Assembly: GCA_030373325.1 (NCBI GenBank)
Contig: JAUCZB010000002.1
Coordinates: forward strand, 1-64,000
Direction of reading: 5' to 3'
Origin: Cyanobium sp. CZS25K
GTDB lineage: Bacteria > Cyanobacteriota > Cyanobacteriia > PCC-6307 > Cyanobiaceae
Length of the DNA stretch: 64,000 nucleotides
Numbering within the stretch: the stretch's first letter is position 1; each line of letters opens with the position of its first letter. The notes below the pieces were generated by a model that did no database searches, was not told where the DNA came from, and saw nothing but the letters and a program-made list of their open reading frames with translations. The position numbers were made by a program, and so were the translations under genes. Positions 27,095 through 35,196 of the stretch are shown here, one piece after another.

Positions 27095-27229
27095 GCTGGG
27101 AGCTCACGCAAGCGGATCCTCCCTGAACCGCCTGTCTCGATGGCTGCGGAGCCGTGGTCATCGGCCTGAGATCAATCCTGGGAACCGGTGTGCTCTGGCC
27201 CTGGGGTTACCGCCGATGCAGCGAGGCCT

Positions 27230-27475
27230 TCAATCCGCGCTGACGCGCTGACGGTTAACGGCCAGAGCCGCCCCGCCGAGGCAGGCCAGGCCCAGGGCGC
27301 CCGCAGCGGCGAGAAACACAGCGGTTTGCAGAGCCAGCAGGAACAGCCCCAGGGCCGACGCCGCCGTGATCTGCAACCGGGCCTTGATCAGCAGGGTGAG
27401 AAGCAGCAGCACCGTGGCCTGGAGCCCGGCGATCCGGGCGGCGGCAAAGGGGCTGAAGGGGCAGGGAAGCAGCAT
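27230..27475 (-). CDS. Small membrane protein, unknown function
   Basis: 81 residues from MLLPCPFSPF, with two long hydrophobic helices (GLQATVLLLLTLLIKARL, then ASALGLFLLALQTAVFLAAAGALGLACL). It is downstream of the two hli genes on the same strand (58 bp), so it may be co-expressed with them under high light. The longer open frame upstream to 27580 overlaps the hli gene and is not used. Confidence 0.5.
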   Translation of the reverse strand: MLLPCPFSPFAAARIAGLQATVLLLLTLLIKARLQITAASALGLFLLALQTAVFLAAAGALGLACLGGAALAVNRQRVSAD

Positions 27476-27533
27476 TGGAGAAGGGCGGTGGTTCCATCCT
27501 GACCATGGCGATGGCGGTCGTGCCGCCGCCGGC

Positions 27534-27770
27534 TCAGAAGCAGAAGGGCAGGAACTGGGTGCGGCAGGCGGCGTAGCCATCCATCAGGGCACCGAGGCCG
27601 ATCTGATGGGCGATGCCCGAACCGGTGAGGGCTTCGGTGAGGATGCCGATGACGATGCCGAGCATGGCGGCGCGTCCATTGAACAGTTCCACCCGCCTGA
27701 GCTGATCCATGTGGATCGCGTGCTCGGTGCTGTCCTGCAAAAAGGACTCTGGGGCTGGTGTGTTGGTCAT
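27534..27770 (-). CDS. High-light-inducible protein (Hli, CAB-domain)
   Basis: 78 residues. The C-terminal half is a single chlorophyll a/b-binding-like helix: VELFNGRAAMLGIVIGILTE with the paired E...N.R ligands, then ALTGSGIAHQIGLG. Hli proteins bind chlorophyll and carotenoid in thylakoids and protect photosystems under light stress. The start MTNTPAPESF is chosen because further upstream the frame runs into the second hli gene. It is the second gene of a small hli pair. Confidence 0.93.
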   Translation of the reverse strand: MTNTPAPESFLQDSTEHAIHMDQLRRVELFNGRAAMLGIVIGILTEALTGSGIAHQIGLGALMDGYAACRTQFLPFCF

Positions 27771-27801
27771 AGATGTTTGGGTGATGGGGGATGGAAAGCG
27801 A

Positions 27802-27945
27802 TCAGCCCAGGCCGATCTGGGAAAGGATGCCCTGGCCGGTGAGCAGCTCGGTGCCGAGGCCAATGACGAAGCCGAGCATGGCGAGGCGGCCGTTCCAGGT
27901 CTCGGCGAAGGCGACGAACCCGAAGCGGGAGGAGGAAACAGTCAT
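27802..27945 (-). CDS. High-light-inducible protein, short form
   Basis: 47 residues, almost only the CAB helix: FAETWNGRLAMLGFVIGLGT followed by ELLTGQGILSQIGLG. The pigment-ligand residues E and N/R of the motif are intact. This is the usual length of short cyanobacterial Hlips. It is first in the hli pair, 31 bp before the start of the longer hli gene, and has a clear promoter at 27969-27998. Confidence 0.95.
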   Translation of the reverse strand: MTVSSSRFGFVAFAETWNGRLAMLGFVIGLGTELLTGQGILSQIGLG

Positions 27946-27968
27946 GGTTGTTTCAGATTGTTTCTCGA

Positions 27969-27998
27969 ATTGTAACAGCATGTAAAGGGTCTCGTCAA
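27969..27998 (-). promoter_or_regulatory. Sigma-70-type promoter for the hli pair
   Basis: On the minus strand TTGACG (27993-27998) is followed after 18 bp by TACAAT (27969-27974), 24 bp upstream of the hli ATG. Both boxes are close to consensus. The short distance predicts a short leader. Confidence 0.6.
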
Positions 27999-28051
27999 GG
28001 TGGGGCGTCAGGGCGCCGGGTCCAGGCGCTCAGACCGAGGGGCAGAACCGG

Positions 28052-28774
28052 ATGCCGCTTCACAAGGGCGCGCACCTACCATTGGCTTTAGCTGAGGCAC
28101 GGGGGATGGCGAGCGGTTCCGAGCCACCCGAGCCGCCCCTGCCCGAGGCTTCGGCAGCGCCACTACCGGCCGGGCTGATCCGGCGCTACCGCCGCCTGTT
28201 CGCCTTCTACGACCGCGACGGCGATGGCCTCCATACCCTCCAGGCTGACTTCGAACCGGTGGCCGCCCTGATCGCGCAGCGGTGGCGGGGCCGGACCACC
28301 CCCTTCCCTGATCTGCTGCAGCTGCTGCTGGCCACCTACCGGCACGAGAACGGGCGCCGCGATCAGAACCACGACGGCCAGGTGGATCAGGCGGAATTCG
28401 TGGCCTCCCACGGCCGGGTATTCGCCGCCTTCCTGGCGGATCCAGCCGCCGCGCGGAGCTTCGTCGCCCGCTCGGCCGGCGGCTTCTTCGATGTGCTTGA
28501 CATCGATTCCGACGGCCAGCTCGATCTCGACGATCTGGTGGCCTTCGCCGCCGCCTACGGCCATCCCACCACGGGCATCGCCGCTAATCTCGAACGGATG
28601 CTCGCCGGCCTGGGCCTGCCGCCCGGACGTCTGCCCCGGGACGCCTTCCTCACCCTGGTGGAGCAGTACTGGTTCGATCCCTCTCCGGAGGTCCCCGGCC
28701 GCCACCTGTTCGATGGGGTTGGCCTGGCCGAGCCGGGGCCTGAACAGCCGCTGACCACCAACTCGGTTTCTTAG
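28052..28774 (+). CDS. EF-hand calcium-binding protein
   Basis: 240 residues, soluble, no signal peptide. Three EF-hand loops are visible: residues 54-65 (DRDGDGLHTLQA, last position not acidic), 104-115 (DQNHDGQVDQAE, canonical) and 150-161 (DIDSDGQLDLDD, canonical). The layout resembles sarcoplasmic calcium-binding protein/calexcitin-like proteins found in some bacteria. The start could be ATG 28052 or the Met at 28106 (MASGSEPP); the first 18 residues look unlike the rest. Likely a cytoplasmic Ca2+ sensor or buffer. Confidence 0.85.
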   Translation: MPLHKGAHLPLALAEARGMASGSEPPEPPLPEASAAPLPAGLIRRYRRLFAFYDRDGDGLHTLQADFEPVAALIAQRWRGRTTPFPDLLQLLLATYRHENGRRDQNHDGQVDQAEFVASHGRVFAAFLADPAAARSFVARSAGGFFDVLDIDSDGQLDLDDLVAFAAAYGHPTTGIAANLERMLAGLGLPPGRLPRDAFLTLVEQYWFDPSPEVPGRHLFDGVGLAEPGPEQPLTTNSVS

Positions 28775-28838
28775 CTGCCTTCGCGGCCAGGCTGCTTGCC
28801 GCTCTTGATTCTCTTTCTCAGCTTGCGGCTTTATCTGC
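28775..28838 (-). pseudogene. Remnant of a PEP-CTERM-like sorting tail
   Basis: On the minus strand the bases encode SRKLRKRIKSGKQPGREGS and a stop, preceded by an in-frame stop. This is the basic end that follows the hydrophobic helix in cyanobacterial VPGPLP-type sorting signals, and it closely resembles the end of the gene at 36296 (SRKLKKRIKGKQRA). No body of the protein is left. Confidence 0.45.
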
Positions 28839-28871
28839 TCCGAAGGGCAGCGCGCTCATTCATTGAGGCTC

Positions 28872-29312
28872 CTATTCGGCAAGATCCTCAAAATTAGCTT
28901 GATCGACAACAGATGGTGTGGAGACTTTGCTTGCCAAAGCGAGATCGCAGGGCATCACACTGGTGAGGAACGCGAAGCCAGTTGCATAGGCCAGGGCGGA
29001 GATGGCGATGCGGCTGGTTTCCTTCACCAGTTGATCGGGTTTACGGCTGGATTGGGCCTCGATGCTCCGCATCATCGCCGTGGCGGCCTGCTCCGCCCGC
29101 GCCAGAAGTTGCTGCCGCAATTCGGGCATGGGGGTGCGCAACTCCGATGGCGACAGCCCGGCTTTCCTGCCGAACAGCTTCTTCAGCGCCGCCTCCAGCT
29201 CCTGGGTAGTTGCGGTGGAGGCAACGGCCTGGCGCAGCTTGTGGAGCTGCTCGCCAGATTGGATCTGCTGCTGGTCCTGATGGGCGGTGACCTTCCGGAA
29301 AAACGGTGGCAT
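28872..29312 (-). CDS. Hypothetical protein with a C-terminal hydrophobic segment
   Basis: 146 residues from MPPFFRKVTAHQD. The first 100 residues are predicted helical and polar (LHKLRQAVASTATTQELEAA, MPELRQQLLARAEQAATAM), then a weak membrane segment (ISALAYATGFAFLTSVMP). I know no family. The frame extends 27 bp further upstream to another ATG at 29339. Confidence 0.4.
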   Translation of the reverse strand: MPPFFRKVTAHQDQQQIQSGEQLHKLRQAVASTATTQELEAALKKLFGRKAGLSPSELRTPMPELRQQLLARAEQAATAMMRSIEAQSSRKPDQLVKETSRIAISALAYATGFAFLTSVMPCDLALASKVSTPSVVDQANFEDLAE

Positions 29313-29339
29313 CGAAGAACCAGTTGCGGGCCTCGGCAC

Positions 29340-29850
29340 CAGAGCGATCAGCCTTCATTCTGCACGTCGTTGTCACCTGGGGTTCCACCTGAGGTCGCGA
29401 CCGTGCTGGCCAGAACCAGAGGAGGTGCTGGTGGCAAGCCGCAGCAACAAGGTCTGCATGACATGCCCTGGTTTCGCCACCGGGCAGGGCTGCCTGGCTC
29501 CAGGGGAAGCCCGCTGCTTCGGAGAAGCCTTCAGCAACAGCATCCGCTCCGAGTGGATCCCGTAGCTCGCTTGCAGCAGCAGGGACGCGTCCCTTGGGTG
29601 GTCCACCAGTCGCCTTACCTGCCTCACTGGATGACTCCAGAGGATTCGCCCCTCGCTGGAGATGGGGAGAGCAGGAGGCTGGACCAGTCTTACTGGCGGA
29701 GCATCTTCTCATTCTCGCTTGGCCATTCTCTCGCGGCCGGACAGGTATCGCGGCAGCCACCTTGGAACTCTGGACAACAGGGGCTCAGGTCTGCACAATG
29801 GCAGATATGGTTGGGCGTGTTCTCTGGGATTAGGAATTCACCAGTATGCC
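29340..29850. other. Gap without a convincing gene
   Basis: Several open frames exist on both strands, but none shows a family motif, ribosome-binding site or plausible composition. No repeat or hairpin stands out. Confidence 0.5.
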
Positions 29851-30150
29851 CTAATCTCGCTCGAGTTGCTTGCTCGGACACCAGGTTTCCAGAGGCACAA
29901 CATACGGCTTGTTGCGCTTGTTGCTAGACAAAGAAGGCTCTCGAAGAGCCTGTCTCAGGGCATTGACGGCACCGGACTTGGAAGAATACTCGACAACGGT
30001 TCGATACCAGCCATTACACAGGTATAGGGAAGCCCTGCGCCCGAGAGACCTTTCTGTTTTGATGATTTCGTCCTGGGCCTCCTGCGTTGTCTGGTCAGCG
30101 CCGATGACGATGCCCCACTGAAATGCTGGTGTCTTTTGGGCGATACTCAA
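29851..30150 (-). CDS. Small SPOR-like periplasmic-type domain protein
   Basis: 99 residues. The pattern WGIVIGADQTTQEAQDEI, then ASLYLCNGWYRTVVEYSS and YVVPLETWCP is a domain seen in cyanobacteria: two alpha-beta units of SPOR-like appearance ending in a conserved tryptophan-cysteine. It usually occurs as the C-terminal domain of secreted or membrane proteins, so this may be a stand-alone copy or the end of a broken gene. No signal peptide is visible. Confidence 0.55.
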   Translation of the reverse strand: MSIAQKTPAFQWGIVIGADQTTQEAQDEIIKTERSLGRRASLYLCNGWYRTVVEYSSKSGAVNALRQALREPSLSSNKRNKPYVVPLETWCPSKQLERD

Positions 30151-30262
30151 TGGCGTGAATGAATGGTGATCTGCCCACTGCTCCTGAGGGGGCTCTGGAC
30201 AGGGTTCTCCGGCATCACGGCGATGGATGGTAGCAGCAGCAATAGCAGCTCAGGTAGGAGAG

Positions 30263-31235
30263 TCATTGTCTTTCTTCCGGAAGATTAGCCACAGGCTCGC
30301 TTTCCCCTTTCCGAAACGACTCATCGGTGGTTATGAAGGCCTGAAGCAACACCGGTGAAGATGGATTATCTTCCTTGAGATACTCGAGCGTCTGTCGATT
30401 CATGACAGCTGCCAGTCTGATCGCCTGTTTCGGGTCGAGCTTGTTCTTCATCGCCTCGCATCGAGCCAGCAATCGGCCGGAGCCGATCTTTTCCGGCTTG
30501 ACTCCAAATAGTGTTCTCACCTGCGGATCCTGTTGAGAGCCCTGCGGGGAAACTCGTTGAATCTGAAGGGTCGTGGTGGTAGCGCCCTCGCCTATTAGCA
30601 TGTCATCAACGCTGCGCTCAATTTCAGCTCCTTTAAGCCCAACCCCGTACCTGGATGGAGGGCAGTAATGAAGAGCGCTGGGTTCGCCCACGAGACTGTC
30701 GGCTGTGGCAACAAGCTTAAATGAAGCAACTCCAGAGCACACTGCCTGGGGAGGATTGCAATAGGGGCTGCGGATCGTGATGAGGGTGGGATGAAAGAAA
30801 TCCGTTGCCGTCAGATTCTGGATAAACCGATTGATGCTGTCCTCGGAGATCAGACCAAGCTCCGTGCCCTTGCCCGGGGTATAGACAACCGTGCTGTCGC
30901 CGGTCGCCCTGAGGTCCGTAGGGTCCCAGAGGGGTTGGGGATTTGCTGATGAAATGGTTGAAGAGGAAAAAAGAAACAAGAAAGGTGACAATAGATCCGC
31001 CGATCTTGAAGGACATGAAGCCAGGTAACGTGCCTTCTCCCATCATTCTTCTGACATCTTCCTTGCCGCCCAGGTAGTCGTAGAAGAGCCAGGTAAGACC
31101 AACAGAAAAAAGGAGGGAGGGCGGAAAGCTGCCCCTGTTCCAAAGGGAGAACAGAATTCCCCCAAGAAAGAACAACACAATTACCACCGGCCTTACAGGG
31201 CCAGGTGGCCTGATTCTTTGAGGCTCCTCTGACAT
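30263..31235 (-). pseudogene. Membrane-anchored protein split by a frameshift, unknown function
   Basis: The N-terminal part starts at MSEEPQRIRP (31235) and has two to three membrane helices (PVVIVLFFLGGILFSLW, PPSLLFSVGLTWLFYDYL, GGSIVTFLVSFFLFNHFI). Near 30928-30945, in a G-rich stretch, coding character moves to another frame, which continues as PLWDPTDLRATGDSTVVYTP and a roughly 225-residue extracytoplasmic-looking domain ending LPEERQ. Read as one gene it would be about 320 residues. The family is not recognised. An 8-copy heptamer repeat lies 58 bp upstream of the start. Confidence 0.6.
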
Positions 31236-31292
31236 CAGCCAGCCATCACACCGTGTCTCCCTGAAGGCCGCAGAGGGGGTGAGGGATGGCTT

Positions 31293-31348
31293 TGCATGGT
31301 GCATGGTGCATGGTGCATGGTGCATGGTGCATGGTGCATGGTGCATGG
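31293..31348. repeat. Eight tandem copies of the heptamer TGCATGG
   Basis: 56 bp of perfect 7-bp repeats (CCATGCA on the minus strand), upstream of the frameshifted membrane-protein gene. This is the size class of the short tandemly repeated repetitive sequences known from cyanobacteria. Nothing else in 31236-31723 looks like a gene. Confidence 0.97.
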
Positions 31349-31723
31349 GGTATTGGGACGGGCGGTGAGACTCCGACCCTGGCGACCTCGAGCTTTCCCT
31401 GTCACCTGAGCCACCTGCTGGAGGACCACTCCTGACGGATGCGGAAAACCTGGCAGAAGCGAGGGGGGAGAAGGGCACGCTTGACGGGACATCCGCATCC
31501 CTTGAGCACATACCCCTGCCAGGTCTGGACCGGCTCCTTCCTGCATGGCTGCCCGAGCATGAATGGGCGGCTATTTCAGCAGCCTTCCAACGGCGGCGTT
31601 CAGATTACCAACCTGCTGCGATGTCCTTCCTGCTCGTACTCTGGAGTAGGCTACATAGACTTTTCTGGGACACAGCGAAGCTGATAGAGTCAATCTCTGG
31701 CCGCTGTTGCCTGCAATGATCTG

Positions 31724-32830
31724 TCATCTCGAAAGGAACTCCTCATACAGCTGCCGAGGAGTGAGACCTGGAAGAAGATCCCCTCGTTCATCGAGCTTGT
31801 TCAGTTCCGGATAGTCCCCAAGGAAGGGATGCGGCACACCATCTCCCATCAGCAAGGCCATCGAGGCGCTGCCATGGTCGGTACCCCGAGACTCATTCTC
31901 CCGCAGTCGCCTGCCGAATTCGCTTGTCGTCAGCAGGGTGACCCGCGGGCGGCCCGGCAGCATCTCCAGCCCACGTTCGAAGCTGGCCAGGACGCCCGCC
32001 AGCTCCGCCAGCTGCCTCCGATGGCGCTGCTCCTGGCCGGCATGGGTGTCGTAACCGCCCTGGGCCATCTGAATCACAGGGGGCGCGGCTCCGGAACCGA
32101 TCAGCTGCAGGGCCAGGCCCACCTGCTGACCAAGGCCCCCCTGCGGCAGCACCAACCCCCTGGGCAGCGGACGCAGGGCCTGACGCAGACGGATCAGCTC
32201 CCTCCTTCCGTCCGCCTCCAGTTTCAGCATCCGACGCAGCAGGGTGTTGTCACCGGCCTGGGCGGGATCCAGCCGCGGCGAGAGCCGGCCCTTCAGGAGG
32301 GCAGGTGCCATCTGCAGTGCCACCGCCGCGCCTCCCTCCAGGGCGGAGGAACCTGTCGGGCCCAAGGACACCAGGGGGCCTCTGGCTCTGCGTCGATCCA
32401 GGCCTGCCGCCAGCCAGCCCGGCCCCGATCCACCTGTCGTACCGGTGGCCCACTGGTCGGTGGCTTTGAAGTGGCTCCGGCTCGGCTGGGGCCAGCCCAC
32501 CCCCAGGGCGACAGCCAGCCGCCGCGCCTCCCAGATCGGCTGCAACGGCGCCAACGCCGGGTGGAGGATCAGATGGCGGTCCAGTGCAGGTCCGTCGGCA
32601 ATGGCGATCGTGGGTCGTGCCTGCCGGTAGGCCGGATCCCGGTAAGGGATCACAGTGTTGAGCCCATCATTGCCGCCCCTCAGCTCCAGCAGCACCAGCA
32701 CCCTGTCCTGCTGCGTGGCTGCACGCGCATTCCTGTGCAGACTCTCCACCCAGGCCGAGACGGCCAGGCTGGCGGCCAGAGCTTCCGCGCTGCGCTGCAG
32801 GAAGTCGCGCCGCTTCATGCGAACTGCCAT
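31724..32830 (-). CDS. DUF1501 family secreted protein
   Basis: 368 residues. The start has a Tat-like signal (MKRRDFLQRSAEALAASLAV), and the body shows DUF1501 blocks: VLLELRGGNDGLNTVIPYRD, SRSHFKATDQWATG, and near the end TTSEFGRRLRENESRGTDHG. The family resembles sulfatase/alkaline-phosphatase-fold proteins of unknown activity. It overlaps the upstream DUF1800 gene by 16 bp; the DUF1800-DUF1501 pairing is widespread in bacteria and points to joint function. Confidence 0.9.
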   Translation of the reverse strand: MAVRMKRRDFLQRSAEALAASLAVSAWVESLHRNARAATQQDRVLVLLELRGGNDGLNTVIPYRDPAYRQARPTIAIADGPALDRHLILHPALAPLQPIWEARRLAVALGVGWPQPSRSHFKATDQWATGTTGGSGPGWLAAGLDRRRARGPLVSLGPTGSSALEGGAAVALQMAPALLKGRLSPRLDPAQAGDNTLLRRMLKLEADGRRELIRLRQALRPLPRGLVLPQGGLGQQVGLALQLIGSGAAPPVIQMAQGGYDTHAGQEQRHRRQLAELAGVLASFERGLEMLPGRPRVTLLTTSEFGRRLRENESRGTDHGSASMALLMGDGVPHPFLGDYPELNKLDERGDLLPGLTPRQLYEEFLSR

Positions 32831-33942
32831 GACGGATCCGCGAAGAGCAGCCCCAAGGTCTCCCGGGAGGCAGGCGCCGGCAGTGTCAGCGTCAGCGGCG
32901 GAATAGCTGTCACCCCGTTAACAAGCATCTCTGGAGTCTTCCGGGTCGCCCACACCTCCTCATCCGAGAGCAGGGCCTGAAGCCCGCGGACCCTTGCATT
33001 CTGCCAGCGCAGATTGATCCACTCGCCATTCACCGGCCAACCCTTGACCGAGGGTGGAGCAAAGGGCTCCTGGCCCATCCGGCCGAGGTGTTGCCGGGCA
33101 ATCAGCAAGGCATCCGGATGGCGACTGCCCAGCAGGCGCAAGCTGCGCACCATCATCGGGATCGGATCATCAAGACGGCGTCCCCTGTTGCCCGGTGCCG
33201 TTGCCGATCGTCGCATCTCCTGCATCAACCAAGGCAGCGAAAGCCCCTGTTGGCGCCAGCGGGCGGCAAGGGCCTCGATCCGTCCGTTCTGCGGCAGCTC
33301 TCCCACCACCCGGGGCCAGAGGCGCCGGACAAGATTTCTGGCGGTGGAGGGTTGCTGGGCCAACCAAGCCACAAGCAAGGGTCCATCGTAGGGTGCCCTT
33401 CTGCCCAGAATCGATTTCAGAGAATCATCGTGCAGTTTTGGATCGATGAACAGCTTTCCGTCTGCGGCTCGCCGATAGCCTGTAAGAGCTCTGGCCGCCT
33501 CACTGACGTCCCGCTCTGAATAGTTGCCTTCGCCGAGTGAAAAGAGCTCCAGCAACTCACGGGCCAGGTTCTCGTTCGGCCGCTTGCGGCGATTGCCCAA
33601 GCCATTCAGGGATGTCTGAAGGGCACGGTCGCGAACCATTGCCTGTAACAGATCGGTGTAGCTGCCCTGCAGGTTGGCGCTGATGGCCGCCATCTGATCC
33701 TCCAGCCATCGGATATCGGCGACCTGTCGCCACGACACCGGAAACAGCCCCAGCCAGAGCTGCACGAGTTGATCCTCGGTGCGGGAGGGGCCAAAGGCAA
33801 GCCGCTCCAGCCAGCGGATCTGCAACTCCTGAGCCTCCTTCACCTTGCAAGTAATGGGACGCTTTGGGGTCCCGATCGGAGGACAGACGGTCATTGCAGC
33901 GGCCGGGAAGGGGAAGAGACCTGTTGATCTGAGATTGTCCAC
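32815..33942 (-). CDS. DUF1800 family protein, short form
   Basis: 375 residues. The DUF1800 signature is RKRPNENLARELLELFSLGE followed by NYSERDVSEAARALTGYR, preceded by LVQLWLGLFPVSWRQVADIRW. Typical members are 450-550 residues and begin with a longer N-terminal helical part; here that part is mostly absent, so this may be a shortened natural version or have lost its 5' end. It is coupled to DUF1501 by a 16-bp overlap. Confidence 0.85.
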   Translation of the reverse strand: MDNLRSTGLFPFPAAAMTVCPPIGTPKRPITCKVKEAQELQIRWLERLAFGPSRTEDQLVQLWLGLFPVSWRQVADIRWLEDQMAAISANLQGSYTDLLQAMVRDRALQTSLNGLGNRRKRPNENLARELLELFSLGEGNYSERDVSEAARALTGYRRAADGKLFIDPKLHDDSLKSILGRRAPYDGPLLVAWLAQQPSTARNLVRRLWPRVVGELPQNGRIEALAARWRQQGLSLPWLMQEMRRSATAPGNRGRRLDDPIPMMVRSLRLLGSRHPDALLIARQHLGRMGQEPFAPPSVKGWPVNGEWINLRWQNARVRGLQALLSDEEVWATRKTPEMLVNGVTAIPPLTLTLPAPASRETLGLLFADPSWQFA

Positions 33943-34584
33943 GGTGGATCAGCCCTAAGCGCAGCTCCAGCCGATTCAGGCGGTCGCGTCATGGAAGCCC
34001 CTTCCCATCCTCCAGCATCTTCAGCATTGTGGGCTCCGGTCACGCGTCCCTTGGGAGTGTCTCCCGCGGTGGGACGGTTGTGGGGGGTGTTGCAGGTTCA
34101 AGCGTTGCTGGGGCGCAGGCCATCGGCAAACGGGGTCGCTTCCGCAAGGGCCGCCCGTACCATGCTCAGGTCGACGTCGGAGCGACCGTTCCCACCACGG
34201 GCTCCAGCTCAGCATGGGCCAGAGGCCCAAAGGCCTTCAGCTGGAGCGGTGATCTCTGCGTTCACCAAGGCGCGGTAGTCCATGACATGCTCCTTGTGAG
34301 TTAGCTCAAGCAACAGCTCCTCCAGCAGATAAGTTCGCTGCAGCGCCACTTTCCACAGAGGTCGTTGCGTTTGGGGGGTAGCAGAGGGGGCCCCACCAGG
34401 TTGGGCACATGGCGCTGCCATTTGGGCGACCCAGCTTGCGGCTGCAGTAATCCGTGACGCGCTCCATGTAAGCCATGGGTTCGTAGAGCGCCCGGAAAGC
34501 GGCGGCGAACTCCTCGGCGATCGTGGCGATCGGACGGGTGGGTTTCCGGTAAAGTCAAGGGACAGTTCCCAACAACAGACAGGT
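33943..34584. other. Gap without an intact gene; possible gene debris on the minus strand
   Basis: On the minus strand near 34380-34520 a short stretch reads like coding sequence (EEFAAAFRALYEPMAYMERV), but it is interrupted by stops and frame changes. The rest shows no recognisable gene, repeat or RNA. Confidence 0.45.
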
Positions 34585-35196
34585 ATGAACACGTTGGATG
34601 CGATCTATCAAAGACGGGCCATCAAGCATTTCGATCCCAGCCACAGACTGACCCCTGCGGAGGAACAAGAGCTGTTGCAGGCCACCATCCAGGCCCCTAC
34701 AAGCTTCAACATCCAGCACTGGCGATTCGTGATCCTCCGGGATCCCGATCTGCGGGCCCGGCTTCGTAGTGAGTTCGGCAATGATCAGGCCCAGATCACC
34801 GATGCATCCTTACTTATTCTCTTCACGGCCGATGTCAAGGCCTGGCAGAAAGAGCCCGAGCGTTACTGGCGCCATGCCCCCCCGGAAGTGGCCCAGCTGC
34901 TGGTGAACTGGATGGGTCCCTTCCATGAAGGGCGGGAGTGGCTGCAGCGGGATGAAGCCCAGCGTTCGATCGGCATGGCGATGCAGACCCTGATGCTCGC
35001 CGCCAAGGCAATGGGTTATGAATCCTGCCCAATGATCGGCTTCGAGATCGAGAAAGTGGCGGAGCTGGTGAAGTTGCCGACCGATCATGTGATGGGTCCA
35101 CTTGTGGCGATCGGCAAAGGGACCAAGGATCCGTGGCCCAAGCCCGGTCAACTGCCTCTGGAAGAGATCGTGTTCGAAAACGGCTTTCCTGTTTGA
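34585..35196 (+). CDS. Nitroreductase-family FMN oxidoreductase
   Basis: 203 residues. The FMN-binding start is RRAIKHFDPSHRLTPAEEQEL, then APTSFNIQHWRFVILRD (the PTS-NQ-W block) and, near the end, GYESCPMIGFEIEKV with VAIGKGTKDPWPKPGQLPLE. Members reduce nitro compounds or quinones with NAD(P)H. No operon partner; gene remnants lie on both sides. Substrate unknown. Confidence 0.92.
   Translation: MNTLDAIYQRRAIKHFDPSHRLTPAEEQELLQATIQAPTSFNIQHWRFVILRDPDLRARLRSEFGNDQAQITDASLLILFTADVKAWQKEPERYWRHAPPEVAQLLVNWMGPFHEGREWLQRDEAQRSIGMAMQTLMLAAKAMGYESCPMIGFEIEKVAELVKLPTDHVMGPLVAIGKGTKDPWPKPGQLPLEEIVFENGFPV

Noticed and set aside
29041..29760. 239-codon minus-strand frame
   Set aside because: Irregular composition, overlaps the more plausible 28872-29312 gene in another frame, no motif.
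34290..34560. Possible fragment of a cobalamin-binding radical SAM protein (minus strand, EEFAAAFRALYEPMAYMERV)
   Set aside because: The similarity is a faint impression over about 35 residues with no iron-sulfur or B12 motif; not enough for a call.
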